Positions 41,017 through 53,833 of a stretch of 64,000 bases of DNA are shown piece after piece (position 1 is the first letter of the stretch; each line of letters opens with the position of its first letter). Under the pieces are notes generated by a model that was given only the letters and a program-made list of their open reading frames with translations, was not told the DNA's origin and ran no database searches. This stretch comes from Onchocerca volvulus (taxonomy: Eukaryota; Nematoda; Chromadorea; Rhabditida; Onchocercidae): contig HG738137.1 of assembly GCA_000499405.2 (NCBI GenBank), positions 16,231,601 to 16,295,600 of the forward strand, read 5' to 3'. The translations under genes were made by a program, and so were the position numbers.

Positions 41017-43050
41017 TTAGCCGTACCCCAGCTACGCGGACCTTTGAAAGGTCCTGTCAAGATTTTTACTTCTACGACATTGTTCATTAATTTTTTACTT
41101 CAAGCCACGTGCCGTTGCAAAGCTTTGGCTGGTTGACATTTCGCAACATGATAATTGGCAAGCCTATTTTCAATTGCAGCACGTGGAGTGGCATTCTTGG
41201 TAGATCGAGTGAATTCAAAAATTCTGTTGGATAATTAGCCGTTTCATCTACTTCCACAATAATGTCGATGGACATATAACTGCTTATACCACAAGATCCA
41301 TGCAACATATTTTTGCCATAGCTTCATGCAAATTCTTATCAACGTCGGTATCGAGTATTTTAGCACATATTACACGTTGATTTCATTTTAAATAATTTAT
41401 TATAGAGCCAGATTAGTACATGTTCATATGGCAATACTTTGTTTTCTTATTCTATTGAGCACATCCAGCAGCGCATAGATCCAAATACTCCATATTTACC
41501 ATGAAATCCATCAGCGATTTCAGTTTCTGTCTGAAAACATGTGCTATGATGCCATACCTATCCATCGGCGATTGCTTAGGGAGAGTTTTTGGTATATCGT
41601 CCCAAGCTGGATTGCATGTCAATGTAACGAGTAGATCTGGACCCTGTAGTTACGAACATATGCGATCACATCTTGAGCATATTCATGCATATGATATGGC
41701 AAAATCATAACTTCCAACGTTCGTTGTTTTACCGTCATTTTACAACTGCATCTTGCAAATGAATGTATTTTTCACAAGGAAGTTTGGTATTATTCAAATA
41801 AGTGAACATCGAACGTTCTGTTTCGATTTTTGCATACATATCTACGATATATTGATAAAAAAACTGACAGCATTTGAAAAAGTGATTCTCTTCATTCTCC
41901 CGAATCATTAATCGGTATGAATAATAGTTCACTGAGTTTGTTTCTTCGCGATTGATGGGATTTACAACGGAATTATCTCAGAAAATTGGAATTGTAGAGC
42001 ATCGTAGCATCGATGAGTTTTTTCAATTTTTGTCAATCGATCGTTTCTCCGGTGAAAAACAATATTTCTAGATTAGAAGTGATCTACGCCAATAAAAATT
42101 GCCATTTAGTCTATAGTTGAAGTATTGAATCTTCGCACGTGTTCTTCCGCAAATGGTTTGTCAACCTGAAGAACAATCTTGTGTGTACTAGATGGCATCA
42201 TGCCAAAAGCTATTTTGAACAAACGCGCTAAACTGTTCTTTTTTTTTTTGTTTTTTTTTTTCATGAAGAAGCTGTTGCAGTTGGGAAATGACAACTCTTT
42301 CTATGTCGGTATGAATTCCGTAGTGTATATTCAATTCATCATTCACCGATGAAGTAATTTGTAGGAATTTGTACTGATCATCTGGCAACGAAGCACGGAG
42401 CCGGCTTTATGATAAATTTGTCCTCTTACTTTGAAAGTTGGCATGAATAGCGTTGATTTCTGCGTCGAACGACATCATTAGGAAGAACGATTTGTATTTC
42501 CTGATTTTAAATATGGAATGGTTTGGTTCGGCGGCATATTCGGTAAGCAAAGTTTTCAATGGCTTTGGCAGTTCTTCAAATTTTTTCCTTTTTTTTTTTT
42601 TTTAGGCGGCGTAATACTTTCGTTTCTTCATTAAATTTCAGAAATTTGCAATAAGAATACACTTCAGTCATGATGCCGCTGAGAATGTGCGGATTCAAAC
42701 CATAATCATCAGCTGAGTTGTACCGAAATGCAAGGCGATGTACTCGTGTGATTGCTGAGCACGGAATCGTGTTTCTTGCTGATCTCCTGTTTCTCATTGA
42801 TCTCTTTCAGTCACTCTCAGCTGTGGCGATTTTGTTGAGAACGAAGCACATCTAAAACTGCAGAACACGATCGTCATACTCGTAACTGTGCATTCTCAAG
42901 TCTGGCTACATTTTGCTCTGCTCCCATTTGAAACATTCTTTTTTTTTTTCGATCGGCTGATGCCCTTCTTCCAGCTTGATTTGCAATCAATCGTCGCAAT
43001 GCTTCGGTTCTACAAGTACAACGACCTAAGTTTGATCTTCTGCGAAGCAT
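41017..43050 (-). mobile_element. decayed, internally deleted Helitron
   Basis: The minus-strand element's 3' end is at 41017: on that strand the sequence reads CCGCGTAGCTGGGGTACGG then CTAA followed by a host T, i.e. a CTRR end preceded by a small GC-rich imperfect hairpin (CCG-GTA against TAC-GG). The Rep-helicase remnant starts at an ATG at 43050. The 5' TC terminus was not located and may lie up to a few hundred bases beyond 43050. The region is less AT-rich than its flanks, consistent with later arrival. Nearly all of the helicase and the last part of the protein are missing. Confidence 0.8.
41049..43050 (-). pseudogene. Helitron Rep-helicase pseudogene, frameshifted and truncated
   Basis: Read on the minus strand from 43050: MLRRRSNLGR and TEALRRLIANQAGRR (N-terminus); NTIPCSAITRVHRLAFRYNS and YSYCKFLKF (about 42800-42600); the Helitron N-domain with MNYYSYRLMIRENEENHFFK and FYQYIVDMYAKIETER (41932-41735); LLVTLTCNPAWDDI and VFRQKLKSLMDF (about 41630-41490); then LPYEHVLIWLY (about 41420). 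The last should be the HUH relaxase motif PHAHIL, so the first catalytic His is lost (PYEHVL). Directly after this come parts of the PIF1-like helicase C-terminus: EFLNSLDLPRMPLHVLQLKI, LPIIMLRNVNQPKLCNGT and VEVKILTGPFK. Helicase motifs in between are deleted. Multiple stops and frameshifts show it is dead. Confidence 0.85.
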
Positions 43051-44958
43051 TATTTGAATCGACTAAAGCAAATCGATTGCACTCAAACTGTCTTCGAAAT
43101 TATTTGAAAATATCCAAGCAAATTGATCACTGGGTTATCCCTTCCTTTGTCACTTGTAAGGAAGAATAGTATCCAAATATGGATATGTGACCCGTTTGCT
43201 TGAGAATACTAGAAATTTCTTCCATACAAATTGCTTGGTTTATTTCGTTCTATTATAAATATTTCAGTTTTTGCCTTGTCATAATAGTGATGATTCAAGA
43301 GGTGTATGAAAAAGACCAAATTTTATTCCCAAAATTTGCAATATTTGTCTTCCTAGTTTCAGTTAAACTTCCTTTGCATCATTAAGTAGATATTGTAATC
43401 GAAGCTTATCACTGATTATTTACTTTCCTCTTGAAATATTATTTCATAAATTCATTTGCAAAACTTTCTTTTGTTTTCTCCACGATCAGAACTTAGTTAT
43501 CTCGATATATCTCTGATAATGTCATAAATGGACACTGGACATAGTTGCATTCGATTTCCGCAGGCACAACTGCCGCAGATATCATCCAATCAATGAAAAA
43601 TAATTAAATTGTTGACGGCATTCGTTTGTTTAGCTTCTAATTATCATTCTGACACTTCGAAAATTTGAAAGAAAAAAGAAAAGTGCTGTATTCAATGGAT
43701 TTCCCTCTTAATTTAAGTAATTTGATTTTTGAAGCTAACTTTCAAATTTTTGTCCTCATCTGCATCTCTTCCATGAAGTATTATACTTTCCTCAAGATTA
43801 TATCTTTTTTAAAATTTCACTGATCACTAAGTTGATTTTTGATAGGAAAGGATACCAGTGCACAAGACCCAAGACACACAAATGACGTGCGCTTATCGTT
43901 TCGTCGCATCAGAAAAAAAGAAAAATGCTCTGTGTGATGGACTTCTCTCTTAATTTACGTAATTTAATTTTTACAGCTAACTTTCAACTTTTTATTATTT
44001 ATTTCAGAATATATTCTTCATGAACAGTTCTTCATGACTTGTTAGATAATTGATGTGATAAATCTGTGAAGCATGCCGTACTAAACACCTCATTTGGAAG
44101 TTATTTTCGAAAACGTTTGTAAAATTATTACCAAAATTTCTTTTGTTAATGATGACTTCCTGTTTGTTTTCAAATGCTGAATTCTTTGTTTTATGGACAT
44201 TTTTATTGCTCAGTGCTAATAATAATCAATTTTTTTTAAATGTTTTAAATGATCATTAAAATCGACTATTTTGTTTGACTGACCAAAAGCATCTTTTGGT
44301 TCTCATTTTCTAATAGATGGAATGATTTATTTATGATGCACTGTCGAATTTGTTGGATAATTTATGAATATATATAATCGGAAAAGATGATAAACAATTT
44401 CAGATTACCAAAGCTTAATGGAAAACAGGACTAATTGATTGAAGTAGAGAAAAAATCGATGTAGACCGGTTGAACTTTGCTAAATTCAATGCAATAAAAT
44501 GTTTAAAGAATTCTGAATCAAAGCACACATTTATACTCAATGAAATGATTTATTCATATAGTTTTTGAATTTCTGATTCCATATGTGAATTCTTTCACTA
44601 CTATCGATGTAATATTTGTGATAAATTTGTAAATTCTTATTTCTTTCAAAACTTTAAATCATATTTTCCGTTTTTTTTTTTTTATCAAGAATATTAATGA
44701 TTATTTACAATTGGCACAATTATCACATCTATTTCTTGTTTTATTATAAACTGTGAAGAGAAAAATTCTATTTAAGTAAAAAGAAAGAAGAAAGCTTTTT
44801 GCAAGTTGCTAGAAAGAGAATTAATCAGTGAATGTTCACTTATGAAAATTATTCATTACTTCATTATTCATCTCACGAGATACTTTCTGTAGGATGCAAC
44901 AATGAATAAGTTACACATTTTTCAAGAAAAAGCGATTTAATTGACGTATCAATTTATT
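43051..44958. other. intergenic region, no supported gene
   Basis: The left part may still contain the 5' end of the Helitron. The rest is AT-rich, with one diverged direct repeat (listed) and open frames that lack acceptor and donor context. No exon is supported on either strand. Confidence 0.5.
43670..43993. repeat. diverged direct repeat, two copies about 80 bp each
   Basis: Copy one at about 43670-43751 and copy two at about 43912-43993 share strings such as CTCTTAATTTA-GTAATTT and CAGCTAACTTTCAA-like ends with scattered mismatches. They look like an old local duplication or the ends of a small unclassified repeat. No coding content is seen. Confidence 0.6.
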
Positions 44959-46141
44959 TTAATGAGGGCAAATGCAAGTGGATGTGGAAAAATTGGTTGG
45001 CATTAGGGAAGTGCTGTTTATCGAGCCAGAATTTAACTCCGATTGTAGCATGAATAACAAACTTGAATTTGATTGTTGAGTGTCTTGATCAGTGTCATTC
45101 TGTGCAAATAAAATTCGAAACTGTAAAGCTAAAGATGAATTCATTTCTTCCATATTCGTATCCTGAAAAGTGATCTAAATGAGGAATTTGATAGAAGTCA
45201 AATTTCATGCTTATAAAAAAGTAGGAAGAAAAAATAGGTCAGTTCTAAATATGTCATGAAAAAGTATCGGGATAATTTTTTATAGCCAATCTGAAATGTG
45301 TTAAAAATACTTTAAACTTATGCAAACATTTCTTAACCGATACATGATAAAACTGTCGGAAAAGAACGAAATAATTTTACCAGAAATATATTTAAATAAT
45401 CAAAATACTGTATTGCAAAAATATTTCTCAAATGATTCATCACTCAACATGAATAATTACAACGAAAAGATAATAATAATAATATATAAATGAATGTTAC
45501 CAAATCTAATAAATTCTCATTTTTAGAAAAAATTCCCATTCTCATTTTTATTTACGGTTACCAAGTTTTATCATCAGTGGTATAGAAAAAAAATTTTGGT
45601 TCAAAACTGATTTGGATAACGCGGCCAGCTGTAGAATTGTATTCCTTCAATTTTCATCGAACATACATCCATCATCAACCAATCTCCCAGAAAATATATC
45701 TTACTAATCTCTCAACGATTATTCCGGCTATTAATAATGAAGAAAAAATTCTATATTCCAACTATCGAGCAATATTCTTATTAACTATCAGCAATATTCT
45801 TATCAACTATCACCAACCCATTCGCTATTGATAAACTTATCAAAGGTAATGTTCTTTGAATAACCAATATTTAGCAATTATTCAAAAAATTATACCTCTG
45901 ATTTTCATTTACATTTGCATATTCACTTATATTTGTTCTCAGTAAAATAAAAGAAAATAATTTTCTTGTTTAGCTAAGCAAGAAAATTATTATCTTTCAC
46001 AACAGAAACCATCATCAAGAAGTCAATTGGGATTCAATCAAAAGAAACAAAAGAACTTGCATTCTGGTTGTGCTGAGCTATAGCACTTCTGAATTCAACC
46101 AATAATAATAGGATTATTATTAGAAATGTCGAATTCTTCAT
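44959..46141 (-). CDS. small predicted secreted Asn/Ser/Thr-rich protein, 98 aa
   Basis: Two minus-strand exons: 46049-46141 (start) and 44959-45162 (stop 44959-44961), joined in phase 0. Exon one encodes a clear signal peptide, MKNSTFLIIILLLLVEFRSA, with probable cleavage near AIAQ. It follows a TTTTAG acceptor 13 bases before the ATG, a candidate trans-splice site. Exon two follows CTTTTCAG and gives a polar chain with many possible N-glycosylation sites (NSS, NDT, NSS, NST, NFS) ending STCICPH. No domain is recognised. The donor (GTTTCT) is weak, and an extra exon in the 886-bp intron cannot be excluded; a coding-like stretch exists near 45600-45770. A secreted or surface product is inferred from the signal peptide only. 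Confidence 0.5.
45769..45812. repeat. 22-bp tandem duplication
   Basis: Two adjacent 22-bp units (GCAATATTCTTATTAACTATCA and a copy with one mismatch) within the intron of the small secreted gene. A simple local duplication. Confidence 0.85.
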
Positions 46142-48265
46142 AACTTCGTGTAAACTAAAAGAAAATTCACATATTCCAGAAGTTTTGTAAATTAAAATAA
46201 TCATTACGTTAACATTTCGTTATTTTGATTTCTATTTCATTATTTTTTTATCTCACTCTCATAATGGCATTTGATCCTTCTCTTTTCTATGAAGTTAAAA
46301 TGCTAGAGATTGCTTAATCATCAGATTAAATTTTCGAAAATTAAGAAACATAGAATGCCTTAAAAATTAAAGAAATGGTAATTTCAAGTATAAAGAAGAT
46401 GAATGGTACAAAACATAATAGACGTTTTATATAGAATTCCACTGATGGAATTGTAAGATTTATGATTAATAATGTAAACTTGATGGAAAATTAACGTGAA
46501 AATCTTTGATTTCTTTGTAAAAACGATTAATTTAATTGTTTTGTTGAATTTCTATGAATTTGAGCTGATTGAATTGTGCAATGGTTAAGTAACAAGTTGG
46601 AAGATTGGAAAAATTTCATCGAAATTTAAATTTATTATCAAAAATTATTAAGCATTATAAGAGAAATAGCTCCGTTGCAAACGACCATAAATTGACTAGG
46701 TTAATATACAATTATAATTTCGAAAATTTTGAGCAGAATAAGAGAATTAATCCTGCTGTAGATAAAAATGAATTAATGATTTTCAGTTAGAAGCAAATAT
46801 TTCAAGAGTGAATGGAAATAGAACTTGAAAATCCGAAAATACTTTCTACTAATTTGATATTTAAAGCAGCCAAACGGATTATTTTCGTTTCTTAATCTGC
46901 AAATAATGATGTTCAAAATAATTGCAAATATGTTCATTACTTGATTTTGTTTTTTTGTTCCAAATAATCAATAAAACGAATTGTACTTATGACGACAATA
47001 TTAACAAGTGATTCAGTTCTTTTTTTAATTTAATAATATTAAATCACCGATATTCATGCCTTGCATAAAAACAATATTAAGGCAAGATTTTTCGTTAAAA
47101 AATAATTCTTTATACTTTATAAATTCCAATTTTAAAACTAAAAGAACGTATGGTTTTATTTTTGAGTTTCTGAATAAAATGACCAATTTATGATATCTAA
47201 TTCCAAATATAAAAAAGACAAAAAACTCCGAAGATCATAAATAATTCTCATTCTGATCTTGTCATCTTCAATCATTAATTTCAATTTGTTTAATATTTAA
47301 TTCTAATTTTTTTAAATTTAAATTCCAATTATCACAGATGAAGTGAAAAAAAAAAAGAAATGAATAAATGTCTAAATTGGTAAGATTTATTTAGTGAATA
47401 TATGCCTTACGATAATTTATTCTTACTAGAAAAGAGTTATATTAGAAATGGTGGAACTTTTTTGAATAGTTTAAATAAAACTATTCAGGCATTATTTGAC
47501 AGTTTTATATACCTTTCTATAACTGCCATTCGCATCATTTTAAATCCTCAAACTTTGAAATATTTTAATGTGGTTTTTTAGTAAAGCTTTTAGTAAAAGT
47601 TAGATTTGATTGAATACTAAATTTTCAAAATTTTTAATTGAAATTTTATGCATCAGGTTTGCTTTATTTATAACATAATATTTGTTAATATTATTATGAT
47701 TGTAATCATCTATTCGATTGCTCATATAATTGTGATTGTTTAATTTTGATGAAAAGTTATGGTAATAAATTTCCAATGTTTTATATTTTGATTTCATATC
47801 CTCACATTGCTAAATAATCTGTTTGTTAGATTCGCAATGTTTTAAAGTTTAATTGAAATATGATAATACTATAATAGGTTGGACTGTAAGCTTTCATTTG
47901 CGAATATGAAAAATTAAAAACCTGTCCGAAATCATCATACAAAGTAAGCAGGAAAATTTTGGCGTTATTTTTCTTTCAATTTGGTTGACTTTAATAATTT
48001 CAATAAATATGAATATATTTTGCTCAATATAACTTATTTCACGACTTCAGATTACTCACTGGAATTATAATTGTGTTAGGATAGTAATTTTGAAAAGTAT
48101 ACGGAAATTTCAGCAAAGATGAAAATTAATCAATTTGTAGATACAGCTTGCTTTGTTAAACTGATGATCATATAATTCAAATAAATTCATTCTACTGATC
48201 TAATTAATTAATAAGTTTCAGTTGAGTGGCAATATTGAAAGCTAATGCAATGAATATCGATTGAA
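46142..48265. other. intergenic region, no supported gene
   Basis: AT-rich sequence between two minus-strand genes. An open frame at 46605-46790 on the plus strand has fairly varied composition (HRNLNLLSKIIKHYKRNSS), but no acceptor, signal peptide or homologous motif supports it. Nothing else is seen. Confidence 0.5.
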
Positions 48266-50650
48266 TTAAATGATCGGCGCGAAGTTTATGCGTCCATCAC
48301 GTGGTTCCAACGTAACACAAAACTGATGGAAGAATGGTATTCCAAGCACGACTGTTTGATCAAAAATATTTCCATGGCTTCTGAATGCAAGTTCGCATTG
48401 CGTATCCTCCTGCTGGAATTCATTTATACGTTATTCATTCCAAAACGGATTAGCGATTCAGAAGCCATTTGGAAGCAGTGTATTAAAGAAATATTTTGAA
48501 TTATTGAAGTGACAATGTCGTCAGAATTTATTCTATTTTGTGAAACTTGGCTATTACTTTGGATGAAATATGTATGAGACTAATGAACACACGAACGAGG
48601 CCTGGCGTTTTTGATTTTGTTACTTCTTAATCAAATATTTCAGTAAGTTAGAAAAAAGGAGGAACTAACATTATGCTTGATGATAAAATGTTCTGGTCCA
48701 AGAGTGTAAATATTCTTAGGGGTATACATCACAAATGGTTCAAACGATCCCTGACAATCTACCATATATTTCTTCATTGTTTCATTCTTCTGAAATATTT
48801 TTATATTGAAAAAAGAACAAAAGTCTGGCATTCAGCGAATCAAAATAGAGATGAAATCAACGAAATTGTGTGCAAGACACGTAACCGTTGCATTAAGATT
48901 TCGAACGATTTGTTGCATAAATTGGTCGGGAACACCGATATATGGCTTGGTAGTATCCGGATATGCATAAGTTTTCAGAAATTTATTAAGAAAGATTGCA
49001 TTGCCCATGTTGATAGACAAATACTCAAAATCATAACGATTTCCAAAATCAACAAGCCACTCATTTTTTTCATTTTCCAAATCGCACAACTTATCATCAC
49101 GTCCGCCAAGCATTAACACAGCTGTTTTATAAGAATCCTGTATTTTCATAAATATTAATATACAGAAATGGTACAATATATGTCACTGATATCGCTAACG
49201 CTATTTATAAAGTCCTAATAAGTCGAAGAAATAATGTTATGCGATAATTGCAAATTTCCGGGAAAATTAGCTAATGATAATTTAACCAACGATAGATTAA
49301 ATTTAACTAATGATAGGATTGAAAGTCTGCTAGCATCGAAAGTTTTTCATCAAAAAGTGCAGTCATCTTCTAGATGCAATTGTCCAGCTTATATTCAAAT
49401 TTCGAATAAAATATGGGAACACATCAGAATAGTTTTCTCTTCCAGAAAACTTTATGTTAATAAAGTTGAAAAACAAAATATTTTTACCAATGATGGCAAT
49501 GCAATGGTAATGATAGGTTCCAGCTGTTTCTCTCGGATAGCTTTCTTTATCGGATTATCAGCGATTTTATCAGTTTCTATTGTTGGCAACTGAAGGATGT
49601 CATCGGTTTTCTTAAGGTATGGGGATGGAAAGCCTAGAACTCCATTTACGGTGTCATTAATATGCAACGCTGATAAACCAAATACGCCATCTATTTGTTG
49701 ATAATCTTCCAATTCGGGCCATTGTAACATGAGTAATGTACCGAAAGGAGAATTTGTGAAATTTAAGCGCTCTTCATCCAACGAATCGATCTGAAAAACA
49801 ATTTTTCAAAACTTTGAGTGCCATTGTAGGAATGATATTTCTTTGAGTTTTTGCTGGGAGTTACCTGCAAGTATTGTTATTAACGAATACGTTACGATGT
49901 TTCACTTACGAAGAGTCACTGAAAGTTTTGATTGCCAATTGAAATAAAATTAATGAATAAATATCAATTACGGCAAAATTATTTTCTTATCAATCATCTT
50001 TGAGAGCGAGAACTCAAGAAACATACCGAAATGTTATCATTCCACATACATACAGTAACTGATTGGCAACCGTGAAGTTGCGTCTGAGGACTTGAAATTA
50101 ATGTAGTGCAGGTACTCGAATTTACCTTTGAGTAGGTAGTTTTACCATGACAGAATGGGTGTCTGTAATTTTGAGGAACTGCTAATTGATATAATTATTG
50201 AAAAATCATATATTGAAATTTGAAAAATTTCATCTCACTTTAATATTTTGTGAAAATTTTGGAATATTTTTCATAAATCTTAAATTTATTCAAAATATGT
50301 GGAATAAAAAGAGACATGCATACTTGGAATCAGGTCCAACGACCCAAAGAAACGCGGTTACAGTATCCAGAAGGACAGAGAATTCTTTTTCCGGATTACC
50401 AATCATCACCTTCACAGCATATCCAGTATGATGCTAAACAAAGATAACGTATCAAATTGGAAAGTAAAATGTGCTTAAATTGAAAGTTTTAATTATTACT
50501 AAAAAAAAAGGTTGAATTTCACGAAATGATTAAATGGCATACATCTGCTTTGTTATAGACAGGATGCAATTCAACTTGATGGCCAGCAAACGTTGGTCTT
50601 GCTAGAAGAGTACAAAGGATGACTGTTAGCTTGATCAATGTATCTCTCAT
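48266..50650 (-). CDS. secreted pepsin-family (A1) protein with altered catalytic motifs, 391 aa
   Basis: Seven minus-strand exons: 50543-50650, 50324-50433, 50027-50162, 49488-49790, 48886-49137, 48670-48789 and 48266-48412 (stop 48266-48268), all phases agreeing. A signal peptide (LIKLTVILCTLLARPTFA) heads the protein, and a TTTTAG acceptor lies just before the ATG. N-lobe: FSVLLDTVTAFLWVVGPDS, aligned to the pepsin FTVVLDTGSSNLWVPS region, so the first catalytic triad is D-T-V (Asp about 59) instead of D-T/S-G. Later come DGVFGLS and DNPIKKAIREKQLEPI. C-lobe: YPDTTKPYIGVPDQFM, so the second triad is D-T-T (Asp about 280). The end is CELAFRSHGNIFDQTVVLGI followed by FFHQF and RINFAPII. The flap segment with its usual tyrosine (YG-G-G type) is not visible between residues 110 and 125. 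Both Asp are kept, but both glycines are lost, so activity is doubtful. It could be a secreted pseudo-protease or binding protein. Confidence 0.88.
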
Positions 50651-53600
50651 CTTTCCTTCTAAAATTAGCCAATTTCAAAAAAGTTGAAAAGTTCAAAGAG
50701 CAAAGAACGATCGAGAACACCTTTTTTTTTTTTAAATCACATTGTCTTTTATGAACGCCAAGAGAGATATAAAATGTCCCTACTCCATATTGTTTAAGAT
50801 GTAATAGTTATTGAATTCTACAAGAAAAAAATTCTATTACTCTTAAAATAAGTCTTTTTGGCTTTTCAAACTGTATTTTTTTAGGGCCAGAACTTATAAC
50901 TTAGATTGATCCCAATTAATAGGAAGTTATTACTATCGGTAAGTACTTCACATATCCTTGATTCATTGGGCAATTTTCGAAGAAACATTAAAGTTGGAGA
51001 GAATTTAGGTCATCCTGAGGTCACCTGTTGCATATGAAACAAAAAGAAAAGAATTTGAAACAAATTCATCAGCTTATTATTATTAAAGCTTAAAGTTGAG
51101 CATTTCAAGTTCGCCTGAACTGATCTGAGTGCTTTAAATTTGCCGTACTAATATTTTGGAAGGGATATCTTTCAGGAGAGTAATTTTCATTTCATACGAA
51201 TTCATATGCTAATTTTTCTAGCAGAGACATAGCTAATAGTTTTGAACTTTATGAGTGAATGATCAGTTTTCGTCCCAAAACTCCCCGATTACTGGTCACT
51301 CGGGATGCTCCCGATGAACTTGCAAATACTATCAGCATTTCTAATAGCTCCCATTCATCCTAGAAGTAGCTTTGATTCTTCCTGGAAAAAAGTTTCGAAA
51401 AAACCAAAGGACTTCGATAATTCAGCCTACTTGGTCTAAAATTTCTGCACATTACTTGGAAATCATTGAGAAACGAAGCCTGAAGAGCCAACTTCAGAGG
51501 AGAAATGAACTGAATTTCTTCTCGACAACAAAGATGCTATTTTCGCTGAGGGGACTTGGCCAACGATTTGGATAGTAAAGTTTGCAATGAATTATTCCAA
51601 AAATTACAGCCACGCTTATATACGCATTTTTCAGCCGACTGATCTATGATATCAGCATTTTCGTCGGATTAACACTCATTGGATTATTTCAGACTGAATG
51701 GAAATGAATTTGCATTTTAGTCTTGCAAATGAAATTATAATTAGTTCAGTTGTGTTATAGTTAGATCTTTAGATGACAATCATTCATCTATCGGAATGTC
51801 TATATAACTTTATTATTCAATGAAAATAATGAAATTAGAAATTCTATTTTCGCTTTACGCCACATTTATCAGTGCAAAGTTCAAATTGATTGACAGAAGC
51901 TAATCATTGACAGCAAATTGAAGAAAATTTGTTGGATATTTTACTGTCAAATTATGATGTGATTTTAATCGATCAAAATTTTGAGTGATAAAAATTGGAC
52001 ATTAAATTTTTTTTTTAATATTTACATTACACTTATCGTAATCAATAATTCTAAAAAATTATGTCATTTTGAATATGTTTTGATACTCTTATGACTTCAG
52101 TATTTATTATTTTATGATTCATAGTTTTGATATTTTCAACTTCTATGATCAATAGAATTTCATTTTTCTTTTTTTGTATTTTACTGATCTTTGAAAAATC
52201 AATAATCTTCCAGAAAGATGTTAACAGGTTTTTTTATGATGTCATAGTTTTGATAAGTCTATTATATAAATACTTCCATAGAGGTTTTTCTGTCTTTATA
52301 AATTTACCAGTTTTTCAATTTGCTCCATCAAATTTTCAATTTTTTTCTATATGTCCCAAACAAGTCAACAAATTCATTCATTACGACAAATATGTATAAG
52401 TTTTTTTCATTTAGTTTGATATAATTTTCATAATCCTAAGTATTATTCTTATGCCAAATATTAGTTTATTTCATTCTATAGAATCTTTCATTTTTGAATA
52501 AAAATAATAAACGAGATTTTTTGCAGAGTTAATACTGCAAATTTTTTTTTTTTGCAAATATTCTTTTTTGTTCTTTTATTTGGTGTTCAAACAATTTAAT
52601 TCAAAAGGTTTAGGCTATTCAAAGCATTCTTTCGCTTTTTTATCAGAATCAAATCACTCCGAATTAGTTTATAAAATAAAATAAAAGGCAAATGCATGGC
52701 TGCAATATTCTTGAATCTCGAAAGGAAAGGCGGAAATAAGGAAGGAAATTTTTTTTTTTTTTTGAATGAAAAATCTGGAAAATCTCTTTATTTCCTTGTT
52801 GAGACACGGATATAAAAAAAGAAATGTTATTGTCAAAGCACATTTTATTCGAATTCTCTATACTGTTTGCAAATTCAGTGTAAAATTTAATTTTAATTTG
52901 AAATTCAGTTTTTTCAAAAAGTTACCTTCCATTGCATTTCGCAGTCATATTTGAAATGTAAGTTAAGTTGCCAGTTAAATCAGAGATATTTGTCCAATAA
53001 TTTTGCGAAAAAGAACGCATAATCACTAAGATATTTGCAAATTTTCACAGAATTTGTCTATTAGATTGGAAAAAATAGCTCAATAAGTTCAGTAAGTGGA
53101 ATCGGGAATCTGAATACAAATTAGAAATGCTGGAATTGCAAAATAATGCATACAAGTTAAATGAATAAAATATGCTTTTTTAATCACAAGAATATCATAT
53201 CATCGAGTTTGTGATACAATCTAATTCGAATAATGGTATAATCATTGTGTTGCTAATCGATATTTGAAATTCTAAATATTACTATCAACTGGCAGTTCTT
53301 TTTGCATAAGCTTATTAATGAAATCATTTGATCGGAGAAGAAAGTTTTATAATAGTTCGGATATATTCGTAACGATGAAATGCATTCCTATCGAATTCGT
53401 TAAAACATTCAAATGAAATTTCCTTCCGTTTCATGTTTATGAATGAAAAAAGAAACATTATAAGAATATTTCATTAATATAGCCAAGTAAATATCATTTA
53501 CGCCAATTTTATTTGTTTACATTGATGTTTTGTTTATGTTTTTATATGCTCTAATGCAGCATATATCTCTGTTGGCTTGTTTTTTTATTTTTCGAATTAA

Positions 53601-53833
53601 TATCAATTCGAACCAAATAATATTATCACTAATTCGAATTAAATCATTCTAGGATTCATTATTTTTATTTACTTTTTTCAAAATGTTATGTGAATCAATC
53701 AAAAAAAGAAAAAAAAAAGTGAATGGAAATAGTTTGCAAGTATTACTGTACAATTGATAATATAGTCTGAAAAATTATTATTATATACATGAATATATCC
53801 ATTTTTTAGCTAATTTTATTGATTTTATTGTAG
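50651..53833. other. intergenic region between divergent genes, no supported gene
   Basis: This lies between the minus-strand pepsin-like gene and the plus-strand peptide gene, so it should hold both promoters. No TATA or known motif stands out against the AT-rich background. A less AT-rich patch at about 51240-51580 is open on the plus strand (AHYLEIIEKRSLKSQLQRRN) but has no splice context and no family match. Confidence 0.5.

Noticed and set aside
42888..43169. 93-codon plus-strand open frame
   Set aside because: Antisense to the Helitron N-terminal coding remnant.
48673..49116. 147-codon plus-strand open frame
   Set aside because: It lies antisense to exons of the pepsin-like gene, which has full domain and splice support on the minus strand.
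49234..49593. 119-codon plus-strand open frame
   Set aside because: Partly antisense to the 303-bp pepsin-like exon, with no signal of its own.
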